From positions 1 through 35,973 of the forward strand of contig JAMOQI010000064.1 in the NCBI GenBank assembly GCA_027064095.1: a stretch of 35,973 nucleotides of DNA. The letters run 5' to 3'. This DNA is from Bacteroidales bacterium (GTDB lineage Bacteria; Bacteroidota; Bacteroidia; Bacteroidales; UBA1556). The position numbers were made by a program, and so were the translations under genes. The notes beneath the pieces are model-generated. The model was not told the DNA's origin and searched no databases. It was given only the letters and a program-made list of their open reading frames with translations. This document shows positions 8,508 through 15,346 of this stretch, in pieces (the first letter of the stretch is position 1; every line of letters starts with the position of its first letter).

Positions 8508-9272
8508 ATGGAAGTAAAACCAAAAAAACATTTAGGACAACATTTCCTTAAAGATAAGAATATAGCAAAAAAAATAGCTGAAACACTACAGCTTAATACT
8601 CCAACAATACTGGAAATTGGTCCAGGGATGGGAGTATTAACTACTTTTCTTAAAAACAACACCTCGGAACTCTATGTTGCTGAAGTAGATCCTGAATCAA
8701 TTGAATATCTTGTTGAAAATAAAATTATAGACGATCATCATATTGTAGGAGATTTTTTGAAACTAAACATAGAGAATTATTTTGATACAGAAGTGTCCAT
8801 TATTGGAAATTTCCCTTATAATATTTCTAGTCAGATAGTTTTTAAGACTATAGAGAATAAAGAAAAAATCCCAGAATTTGCCGGGATGTTTCAAAAAGAA
8901 GTTGCAGAAAGAATATGTGCTTCTCCTGGCAACAAACAGTATGGAATTATTAGCGTTTTAGCACAGGCATATTACAAAACTGAATATTTATTTACTGTTG
9001 ATGAACACGTATTTAATCCTCCGCCAAAAGTAAAATCAGGAGTTATAAGACTGACAAGAAAAGAGAATTTAAATTTGGGATGCGACGAAAACCTCTTTAA
9101 GAATGTGGTTAAAACAAGTTTCAATACACGTCGTAAAATGCTAAGGGTAAGTCTTAAAAGAATTATTGGCAGTAATGATATTCTCAAAGATGAGTTTTTC
9201 GAAAAACGCCCCGAACAGTTGAAGGTAGAAGAATTTGTATGGATTACCAATAAATTAGCAAATGAAATTTAA
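8508..9272 (+). CDS. rsmA: 16S rRNA (adenine-N6)-dimethyltransferase A
   Basis: An SAM-dependent enzyme that dimethylates two adjacent adenines in the 3'-terminal hairpin of 16S rRNA (A1518 and A1519 in E. coli numbering) late in 30S assembly. The N-terminus carries KKHLGQHFLKD at 6-16. The SAM site motif I is EIGPGMG at 36-42 and motif IV is NFPYNIS from Asn101. The C-terminal part has NPPPKVKSGVIRL and TSFNTRRKMLR, both conserved in KsgA. At 254 residues it is of normal length. Its stop is 3 bases from the stop of the convergent FKBP gene, with no clear terminator between them. Confidence 0.97.
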   Translation: MEVKPKKHLGQHFLKDKNIAKKIAETLQLNTPTILEIGPGMGVLTTFLKNNTSELYVAEVDPESIEYLVENKIIDDHHIVGDFLKLNIENYFDTEVSIIGNFPYNISSQIVFKTIENKEKIPEFAGMFQKEVAERICASPGNKQYGIISVLAQAYYKTEYLFTVDEHVFNPPPKVKSGVIRLTRKENLNLGCDENLFKNVVKTSFNTRRKMLRVSLKRIIGSNDILKDEFFEKRPEQLKVEEFVWITNKLANEI

Positions 9273-9275
9273 AGC

Positions 9276-9731
9276 TTAATTAAATAGTATTAAGTCAATA
9301 TCAAAAACCAAGCAGGAGTTCTTAGGAATATCACCAACAGAACGCGAACCATATCCCATTGAAGAAGGTATAATAAGCTTTATACGCCCTCCCTCTCCAA
9401 TTAAAGGAAGACCAAGCTGCCAACCAAAAATTGTTTGGCCTAAATTTAGTTTAATAGTATCGGCATTATCAAAACCGGTACCATCTAATAAATATCCTTT
9501 ATAGTTGACAGTAACATCAGAATAGGCATTAGGATGAGTTGTTCCTCCGTCTTTATCGATAACATAAAACAGTCCAGAAGTTGAATATTCCACTGCGGGA
9601 AGATTATGATCTGAAATATATTTTTCAATAGCTATTCTATCTTTATCAGCTTGACTCTTTTGGCAAGACCAAGTACTTATACCGATGATAAGTAATACCA
9701 CAATAAAAACAGAATTTCGTAACTTATACAT
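9276..9731 (-). CDS. FKBP-type peptidyl-prolyl isomerase lipoprotein
   Basis: A 151-residue secreted FKBP. Residues 1-22 are a signal peptide, and STWSC places Cys23 as a probable lipidation site, although Trp at -2 departs from the strict lipobox. The FKBP fold covers about 45-150: VTVNYKGYLLDGTGFDN, then FGWQLGLPLIGEGGRIKL, then PSSMGYGSRS and a closing LVFDIDLI strand. Tyr, Phe and Trp residues typical of the isomerase pocket are retained. It should act on folding of envelope proteins in the periplasm. It has its own promoter just past the rpmB terminator. The family is common in Bacteroidota, often in several copies per genome. Confidence 0.9.
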   Translation of the reverse strand: MYKLRNSVFIVVLLIIGISTWSCQKSQADKDRIAIEKYISDHNLPAVEYSTSGLFYVIDKDGGTTHPNAYSDVTVNYKGYLLDGTGFDNADTIKLNLGQTIFGWQLGLPLIGEGGRIKLIIPSSMGYGSRSVGDIPKNSCLVFDIDLILFN

Positions 9732-9754
9732 ATTTAGTTGTTTTACATTTCCAA

Positions 9755-9783
9755 CAAAGGTAACAAAAAATTAAGATAACAAA
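9755..9783 (-). promoter_or_regulatory. Promoter of the FKBP gene (TTTG-N17-TACCTTTG)
   Basis: On the minus strand, TTTG (9780-9783) is followed after 17 nt by TACCTTTG (9755-9762), 23 bases before the FKBP ATG. This is a full match to the Bacteroidota -33/-7 consensus. The -33 TTTG uses the end of the T-tract of the rpmB terminator. Confidence 0.6.
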
Positions 9784-9814
9784 AAAAAACCGTCAAGAGA
9801 AATCATGACGGTTT
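9781..9814 (-). terminator. Intrinsic terminator of rpmB
   Basis: A perfect 9-bp stem, AAACCGTCA (9787-9795) with TGACGGTTT (9806-9814), and a 10-nt loop. On the minus strand it is followed by an unbroken T run, 18 bases after the rpmB stop. Confidence 0.85.
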
Positions 9815-9832
9815 CTAAAAAATAAAAAAAAT

Positions 9833-10069
9833 CTAATTCATATACCCTTTAGCCTTAGCCTCTTTGATACAAGCAGAAATGCCGTTTTTATCAATTTTAC
9901 GGATTCCAGCGGCAGATACTTTTAAAGTGATATATTTATCCTCTTCAGGGATATAAAATTTCTTAGTCTGTAGGTTAGGGTAAAAACGTCTTTTAGTACG
10001 GGCTTTTGAGTGAGCCACATTATTACCTGATATTACTTTCTTTCCTGTTATTTCGCAAATCTTAGACAT
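9833..10069 (-). CDS. rpmB: 50S ribosomal protein L28
   Basis: A 78-residue structural protein of the large ribosomal subunit. It starts [21 protein letters not shown], continues with KTRR-like basic stretch [10 protein letters not shown], and ends with the IRKIDKNG block, all typical of bacterial L28. The open frame runs 23 codons further upstream, but that extension ([14 protein letters not shown]...) is unlike L28 and overlaps the promoter region, so the ATG at 10067-10069 is used. Only one cysteine (Cys5) is present, so this is the zinc-free type. L33 (rpmG), often next to rpmB in Bacteroidota, is not adjacent here. It is transcribed alone and ends in a strong terminator. Confidence 0.97.
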   Translation of the reverse strand: MSKICEITGKKVISGNNVAHSKARTKRRFYPNLQTKKFYIPEEDKYITLKVSAAGIRKIDKNGISACIKEAKAKGYMN

Positions 10070-10107
10070 CTCTATAATCTTTAAATATTTATTCCAAAAA
10101 CGGAGTG

Positions 10108-10138
10108 CAAAATAAATCAAAATATTTTGATTAAACAA
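10108..10138 (-). promoter_or_regulatory. Probable rpmB promoter
   Basis: On the minus strand a TTG (10136-10138) is followed after 20 nt by TTATTTTG (10108-10115), one mismatch from TAnnTTTG. The box lies 38 bases before the rpmB ATG. Confidence 0.42.
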
Positions 10139-10317
10139 GATAAATAATTATTTTTATTATACCTCCACCTTATATTGTATTTATCTATATATCTGTATTT
10201 TACATCTATGAATAAATATACTTTCCCTGATAGCACAAAAATAACATATAAGTTTTCAACTAAATAATGAACTATATATATTAAAAATTGTGGTATTATT
10301 TAAACAATGTATTAATA

Positions 10318-11571
10318 TTAAAGCAAAGCCTTTCTAATGCTATTCAAGGCAGTTTGTACCGACCAATTGATATTTCTTTGGCGTTGATTTCCAAACTGAT
10401 ATTTTTTTGCACTAACACCATTCTCATCAGCAACAGCAATCCAAATTGTACCCACAGGCTTATCAACAGTACCACCGGTAGGTCCAGCAATACCGGTTGT
10501 AGCAACGGCAATATCGGTATTCATAATCTTTCTCACTCCTGTTGCCATGGCACAAGCCACTTCATAGCTCACAGCTCCTTTTTCTTCAATAATATTAGAG
10601 TCTATTCCCAAAATATTACTTTTTATTTCATTAGCATAAGCCACTACACTACCTTTAAAATAGGAGGAGCTACCAGCAATAGAAGTAAGTTTTTCTGCTA
10701 TCATACCACCGGTACAACTTTCAGCTGTTGATATTGTTTTACCTGCATCTTTCAGCATATTACCAACAGTTTTCTCTAAGAGGTCATCATCATAACCATA
10801 TATAAGACTTGGAATAATTTTCTGCAAATCATCAATATGCTTCTGCAACTGACTATCAGCTTGCGATTGATATTCAGATTTAACAGTAATTCTCAAGCGT
10901 ACTCGCCCGGGCGAAGGCAAATAAGCCAGAGAAGTATTATCAGGTAAAGCATTCTCCCAATCAGCAATCTTATCGGCAAGAAAAGACTCTCCCATGCCAC
11001 TGGTAAGAACAGTTCTTTGAGCCGAAGGTTTTACTTTGCATAAATTTGAAAAATAAGGTATTACCCACTCTGTCATAATACTTTTCATTTCAAAAGGAAC
11101 ACCAGGCATAAAAACAAAATGAGTTCCTTGTTTTTCAAAATGCATACCAGGCGCTGTTCCCTGCGAATTCTTAACAATTTCGCAATTATCCGGCAACATC
11201 GCTTGCTTTTTATTAGATTCTGTAAGCTCACGTCCTCTTTTCGCGAAAAAATCTTTCACATAATCTAATACTTCTTGGTTTAAAACCAACTTACTACCAA
11301 AGAAATCACATATCGTATCTTTTGTAAGATCGTCTTTTGTAGGCCCTAATCCTCCGGTAACCAATACTAATTTTGCTGTAGCCATACTATCATGTAAGGC
11401 ATCTGTAATTGCCTGCCATGTATCTGAAATTGCTATAATTCTGTTAACACTGAGTGCCTTTTTATTCAATGCCTCAGCCATCCAACTAGCATTAGTATTT
11501 AATACTTGGCCAATAAGTAGCTCATCACCAATACTAATAATATCTATACCCTTTTTATCGCTTTTCTCCAT
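10318..11571 (-). CDS. cinA: CinA-family protein (MoCF domain plus NMN deamidase domain)
   Basis: A 417-residue protein with both standard CinA domains. The N-terminal MoCF/COG1058 domain (about 8-175) has ISIGDELLIGQVLNTNASW and TGGLGPTKDDLT at 72-83; in characterised homologues it is an ADP-ribose pyrophosphatase-type enzyme. The C-terminal domain (about 255-417) has TAESCTGGMIAEKLTSIAGS with the catalytic serine at 285, and a TGIAGPTGGT loop. It corresponds to PncC, which hydrolyses the amide of nicotinamide mononucleotide to recycle pyridine nucleotides. The name reflects a competence link in Gram-positive species that need not apply here. It starts 12 bases downstream of the universal stress protein and is probably co-transcribed with it. 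Confidence 0.95.
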   Translation of the reverse strand: MEKSDKKGIDIISIGDELLIGQVLNTNASWMAEALNKKALSVNRIIAISDTWQAITDALHDSMATAKLVLVTGGLGPTKDDLTKDTICDFFGSKLVLNQEVLDYVKDFFAKRGRELTESNKKQAMLPDNCEIVKNSQGTAPGMHFEKQGTHFVFMPGVPFEMKSIMTEWVIPYFSNLCKVKPSAQRTVLTSGMGESFLADKIADWENALPDNTSLAYLPSPGRVRLRITVKSEYQSQADSQLQKHIDDLQKIIPSLIYGYDDDLLEKTVGNMLKDAGKTISTAESCTGGMIAEKLTSIAGSSSYFKGSVVAYANEIKSNILGIDSNIIEEKGAVSYEVACAMATGVRKIMNTDIAVATTGIAGPTGGTVDKPVGTIWIAVADENGVSAKKYQFGNQRQRNINWSVQTALNSIRKALL

Positions 11572-11583
11572 TACTAATAAAAA

Positions 11584-12477
11584 TTAAAAACCAACAATAA
11601 TATCATCCAATTTACGTGGAATTATTGACATTACAGGAATTTTTGATTCTCTGATAAATGAAGTTGCCGATGAACCTACAAATAGCTGAGTAAAATCATC
11701 TTCTTGCTGTGTCATAATTATTGCTAAATCAATTTCTTGATGCTCCTTTATATACTTATTAAGTATTCTTCTTAAATTAGAATCACCATCATTTGGGTGA
11801 ATAATCTCTCCTTTAACTTTCACTCCCTGTTTACTAATAAAAGATACCACTTGCTTCATTTGGGAATTTATCTGTCTAATAACAAAATCTTTATCTCCCC
11901 ATATCGCAGACACAACCTGTATATCTGCATTAAAGAGCTTAGCAAACTGTATTGCCCAACTAACTTTTTGACGAGTCTCCTTTGTAAGGTCCAGTGGTAA
12001 CAAGATATTTTTAAAACCTAATCTCAAATCTTTGCCTCCAATTGTTACCACAGGAATTTTAGAAGTCCTTAGTATTTTTGATGTGATTGAACCTATACCA
12101 GGTTGTTCTTCACCTCCAACAATTAAAGACCCTTTTCCCATAACAATTATAGAGGCTTTAATCTCATCTGCAAAACGAACTATTTCACCATGGACACTAG
12201 TAGAATATTTGAGGAAATTTTCTACTTTGATATTATTATGTTTTTCAGATATTTCCTTAGCTTGTTCCTCTAATTTATCTTGCACTAAGCTATGAAACGA
12301 TTCTTGCTGCTGACGATTTAAGAGTTTACCTAAAACACCTTTTTTTTCTTGTAAAACATATAATAAAACAACTTCACCTCCAACTATTCTAGCTAAGTGA
12401 ATTGCTTGATGTAATGCTAAATTAGACTGGTCGCTAAAATCAGTGGGTACCAATACTTTATAATTATTTACTTCCAT
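11584..12477 (-). CDS. Universal stress protein, tandem UspA domains
   Basis: A 297-residue cytoplasmic protein with two UspA folds. Domain 1 (about 6-147) opens with KVLVPTDFSDQSNLALHQA and has a nucleotide-loop candidate in GKGSLIVGGEEQPGIGSIT. Domain 2 (about 157-290) opens NILLPLDLTKETRQKV and ends LFVGSSATSFIRESKIPVM. Its glycine loop is degenerate because MTQQEDD replaces the first glycine. That suggests unequal ATP binding between the halves, which is inference. Tandem Usp proteins usually act in stress survival and their precise targets are unknown. It leads a two-gene run with cinA and has a good promoter upstream. Confidence 0.92.
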   Translation of the reverse strand: MEVNNYKVLVPTDFSDQSNLALHQAIHLARIVGGEVVLLYVLQEKKGVLGKLLNRQQQESFHSLVQDKLEEQAKEISEKHNNIKVENFLKYSTSVHGEIVRFADEIKASIIVMGKGSLIVGGEEQPGIGSITSKILRTSKIPVVTIGGKDLRLGFKNILLPLDLTKETRQKVSWAIQFAKLFNADIQVVSAIWGDKDFVIRQINSQMKQVVSFISKQGVKVKGEIIHPNDGDSNLRRILNKYIKEHQEIDLAIIMTQQEDDFTQLFVGSSATSFIRESKIPVMSIIPRKLDDIIVGF

Positions 12478-12517
12478 TAATTCATTATATTTAAGTGATT
12501 AATATTTTGCAAAACTA

Positions 12518-12547
12518 CAAATTTACTTGTATATCTCATTTTTTCAA
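12518..12547 (-). promoter_or_regulatory. Promoter of the usp-cinA operon
   Basis: On the minus strand TTG (12545-12547) is followed after 19 nt by TAAATTTG (12518-12525), fitting the -33/-7 consensus. A second -7-like box, TAGTTTTG, directly follows at 12510-12517, so two start sites are possible. The ATG is at 12475-12477. Confidence 0.5.
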
Positions 12548-12701
12548 TTATTTTAAAATTTATTATAATTATCTATTCCCGATCACAAACCACCACATAA
12601 TATTCATTTACAGTGTATTACTCGCATTTCCCTTTATAATTTGTAAAATATTTATTTAAAAAATCTATAAATTATTATGAAATATTAACCTTTAAATGCA
12701 G

Positions 12702-12728
12702 TTTGTATTAGAATTGAAAGTAATTTTG
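12702..12728 (+). promoter_or_regulatory. Promoter of the nucleoside phosphorylase operon
   Basis: TTTG (12702-12705) is followed after 15 nt by TAATTTTG (12721-12728). The -7 box ends on the G of an in-frame GTG, which argues against that GTG as start and for the ATG at 12752. Confidence 0.52.
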
Positions 12729-12751
12729 TGCTGAAACTAGAATATTTTATT

Positions 12752-13624
12752 ATGAGAAGAATTGAAGAATCAGAGTTAATAGTAAATCCAGATGGTAGCA
12801 TTTATCATTTACACATATTACCAGAACAATTAGCTGACGATATTATTGTTGTGGGTGACCCACAGCGAGTTGAAATTATAAGTAGTTATTTTGACACTAT
12901 AGAATGTAAGATACATAATAGGGAATTTGTAACACATACCGGCACATTAAATGGTAAACGACTAACAGTATTAGCAACAGGAATTGGTACTGACAACATA
13001 GATATTGTAATGAATGAGCTTGATGCTGTAGTAAATATCGACCTCAAAACACGACAAGTAAAAAACCATAAAAAATCCTTAAACATAGTACGGCTTGGAA
13101 CATCAGGAGCCCTACAAAAAGACATTCCTGTTGACTCATTTGTATTTTCTTCTTATGGATTAGGTCTTGATGGTTTATTAAACTTTTATAAAGATAGAGA
13201 TAAGGTTATAGACCAAGAAATGACTAATGCCTTTGTAGAATATGCAGAGTGGAATAAAGATTTGGCGCGCCCTTATATAGTTTCAGCCTCCAAGAATTTG
13301 GAAGATAAAATAAGTAAAGGAATGTATAAAGGCATCACTGCTACTGCTCCCGGCTTTTATGGACCACAGGGTAGAGAATTACGCTTAGCTCTTTCGCAAC
13401 CTCAGATAAATAATATCCTCGAGAATTTTAATTACAAAAATCACGTAATTACAAATTTTGAAATGGAAACATCCGCCATTTATGGTCTTGGCTCTATCTT
13501 AGGACATCAAACAGCAACAGTATGTGCTATTATTGCAAATAGATATAACAAAACTTACAGTGCTGATTACAAAAAAACCGTTGTTAAATTAATAGAGATT
13601 CTACTAGGACATTTGACCTCATAA
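12752..13624 (+). CDS. Nucleoside phosphorylase (PNP/UDP family)
   Basis: A 290-residue member of the uridine/purine phosphorylase family, which splits a nucleoside with phosphate into base and pentose-1-phosphate in salvage. The N-terminal VVGDPQRVEIIS supplies the phosphate-binding arginine region. ATGIGTDNIDIVMNEL and VRLGTSGALQKDIPVDSFV are the conserved central blocks, and NFEMETSAIYGLG is the ribose/base-binding region with Glu-Met-Glu. The overall pattern is closer to uridine phosphorylase-like proteins than to DeoD, but base preference is not safe to state. The ATG at 12752 is chosen over a GTG at 12728 that overlaps the promoter. The SirB1-like gene starts 12 bp after its stop. Confidence 0.9.
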   Translation: MRRIEESELIVNPDGSIYHLHILPEQLADDIIVVGDPQRVEIISSYFDTIECKIHNREFVTHTGTLNGKRLTVLATGIGTDNIDIVMNELDAVVNIDLKTRQVKNHKKSLNIVRLGTSGALQKDIPVDSFVFSSYGLGLDGLLNFYKDRDKVIDQEMTNAFVEYAEWNKDLARPYIVSASKNLEDKISKGMYKGITATAPGFYGPQGRELRLALSQPQINNILENFNYKNHVITNFEMETSAIYGLGSILGHQTATVCAIIANRYNKTYSADYKKTVVKLIEILLGHLTS

Positions 13625-13636
13625 ACTAAAATACTG

Positions 13637-14515
13637 GTGGAAAAAATATTGGACAAAGATCAAATTAAATCACTTATTCATCTTCTCGAAGATGATGATG
13701 AAGAAACATATAAGCTTATATTTCCTCAGTTAATTGATATGGGTGAAGATTTGATACCATATATTTTAGACGCTAAAGAGAGGAGTATAAATCCAATATT
13801 AACAAGTCGTCTTAAAGAAGTTTATATAGAGCTCAACCTTCAGACTTCTATCAAAGAATTGACAGACTGGAAACTTCACAATTCTAGAAATTTATATCAA
13901 GGATTAACAATACTAGCAAAGTATCGGTATCCTAATATTGACCTTAGAAAAGTTAGTGAGGTTATTAATAAAATCCGCCAAGACTTATGGTTGGAAATAA
14001 ATGATAACCTTACTGCTCTTGAAAAGGTACGGATCATTAACAATATCTTTTTTGATATTTATAAATTTCGCGGCGACACTAAAGATTACTACGCCCCTGA
14101 GAACTCATTTATAAATGATATTCTAATTAGAAAAAAAGGAAACCCTCTTAATTTGAGTGCCATTTATTCCATTATTGCTCAAAGTGTTAATATTCCAATA
14201 TATGGAGTTAATCTACCAAAAAATTATATGTTGGTATATGTGGAAAAACTATATTCACAACCTTTAGATAATTTTCAAGCCAATGACATTCTTTTCTATA
14301 TAAATCCTTTTAACAGAGGAGAAATTCATTCAAAGAATGATATAATTAATTATCTGAGGCGAATAAATATCCCTGTTGAAGAGCAATATTATATGCCATG
14401 TTCAAATATAGTAACATTGAGTAGGTCATTAAACAACCTTGTCAAAATCTATAAAAACAAAGGCGAAGAGAACAAAATATATGGTTTTAAGAAACTCCTT
14501 GAAGTTTTATCTTAA
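13637..14515 (+). CDS. SirB1/transglutaminase-like family protein
   Basis: A 292-residue protein of the Transglut_core2 (SirB1 N-terminal-like) group. The best block is LIRKKGNPLNLSAIYSIIAQ followed by IPIYGVNLPKNYMLVY, the region that in true transglutaminase folds carries the active-site Cys and His. Here the Cys position is Leu-Ser and the His is Asn in LPKNYML, so catalysis looks unlikely. Residues 1-110 are helical with a leucine-rich HEAT-like look. The start is GTG at 13637, 12 bases after the phosphorylase stop. Function is unknown; in other bacteria the family is often linked to genes for translation release factor modification. It is in line with tadA, 18 bp downstream. Confidence 0.75.
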   Translation: MEKILDKDQIKSLIHLLEDDDEETYKLIFPQLIDMGEDLIPYILDAKERSINPILTSRLKEVYIELNLQTSIKELTDWKLHNSRNLYQGLTILAKYRYPNIDLRKVSEVINKIRQDLWLEINDNLTALEKVRIINNIFFDIYKFRGDTKDYYAPENSFINDILIRKKGNPLNLSAIYSIIAQSVNIPIYGVNLPKNYMLVYVEKLYSQPLDNFQANDILFYINPFNRGEIHSKNDIINYLRRINIPVEEQYYMPCSNIVTLSRSLNNLVKIYKNKGEENKIYGFKKLLEVLS

Positions 14516-14533
14516 AATATAAGTTTTTCCCAG

Positions 14534-14986
14534 ATGATAGAAGTATATAGCGATAGTTATTTTATGAAAGAAGCTTTGAAAGAAGCCACAAAAGCTTTTG
14601 ACAATGATGAAGTGCCAATTGGTGCTGTGGTGGTTTGTAATAATAAAATAATAGCAAGAGCTCATAATATGACAGAGACTCTAAATGATGCCACCGCTCA
14701 TGCAGAAATGTTAGCAATAACAGCTGCTGAAAATTATTTAGGAAGTAAATACCTAAACAAATGCAGTCTTTATGTTACTCTTGAACCATGTGTAATGTGT
14801 GCAGGAGCAAGCTATTGGAGCAGAATAGCAAAAATAGTATATGGTGCAAGCGACGATAGGTATGGCTATAAAAAAGCTGGCAACAAATTATTCCACCCTA
14901 AAACAGAAATTATAAGTGGTGTTATGAAAAAAGAAGCCGGTGATATTCTTAAAAGCTTTTTTCAAAACAAAAGATTAAAATCATAA
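14534..14986 (+). CDS. tadA: tRNA-specific adenosine deaminase
   Basis: A 150-residue zinc-dependent deaminase. It shows the cytidine deaminase-type motif HAE (His56, Glu58) in DATAHAEMLAI and PCVMC (Cys86, Cys89) in LEPCVMCAGA. The N-terminus MKEALKEATKAFDNDEVPIG is typical of TadA, which converts A34 of tRNA-Arg(ACG) to inosine. The C-terminal GASDDRYGYKKAG fits TadA better than guanine deaminase, though the two groups are hard to separate by eye. Length is normal. It is the last gene of the phosphorylase run, and the next gene has its own promoter. Confidence 0.88.
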   Translation: MIEVYSDSYFMKEALKEATKAFDNDEVPIGAVVVCNNKIIARAHNMTETLNDATAHAEMLAITAAENYLGSKYLNKCSLYVTLEPCVMCAGASYWSRIAKIVYGASDDRYGYKKAGNKLFHPKTEIISGVMKKEAGDILKSFFQNKRLKS

Positions 14987-15032
14987 AATATCATTTTGCT
15001 TCCATAATTAAAATGTTAAATCCAAAAATCCA

Positions 15033-15040
15033 TATCTTTG
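15033..15040 (+). promoter_or_regulatory. -7 box TATCTTTG before the small membrane protein
   Basis: A perfect TAnnTTTG, 28 bases before the ATG at 15069. It would drive the three-gene run of small membrane protein, YfhO protein and GT4. No clear -33 TTG is visible. Confidence 0.45.
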
Positions 15041-15068
15041 CCAAATATATTATAACACATCAAAATTT

Positions 15069-15341
15069 ATGAGTTTATTACGCACACTTTTAATACTAGT
15101 TCTACTGTATTATGCCTTCAAAGCAATTACGCGATACTTACTCCCATTTTTGGCTAAACGATGGGTTAACAAAGCCCAAGAGAATTTCAGAGAACAACAA
15201 GGCTATGTTGATCCAGAAGAAGCCAAAAAACGCGAAGGAGAAATAAAAGTAGAAACTAAACAAAATAATAATACACGTTCAAAATCTAATAAAGATGATT
15301 TGGGCGATTATATTGAATATGAAGAAATAGAAGAAAATTAA
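15069..15341 (+). CDS. Small membrane protein, DUF4834-like
   Basis: A 90-residue protein with one hydrophobic segment at about 4-22 (LLRTLLILVLLYYAFKAI), a basic stretch with RWVNKAQENF, then a highly charged tail of Lys, Glu and Asn ending DYIEYEEIEEN. This matches the DUF4834 pattern of short single-pass Bacteroidota proteins, as far as I can judge from memory. The tail would be cytoplasmic or periplasmic depending on topology; the positive charge after the helix suggests cytoplasmic. No function is known. It lies 5 bases before the yfhO-type gene, and the pairing is likely functional as well as transcriptional. Confidence 0.72.
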   Translation: MSLLRTLLILVLLYYAFKAITRYLLPFLAKRWVNKAQENFREQQGYVDPEEAKKREGEIKVETKQNNNTRSKSNKDDLGDYIEYEEIEEN

Positions 15342-15346
15342 ACTTT

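Noticed and set aside
10288..10731. A 147-codon plus-strand open frame overlapping cinA
   Set aside because: Rich in Ser, Asn, His and Cys, as expected for an antisense shadow of cinA, with no motif.
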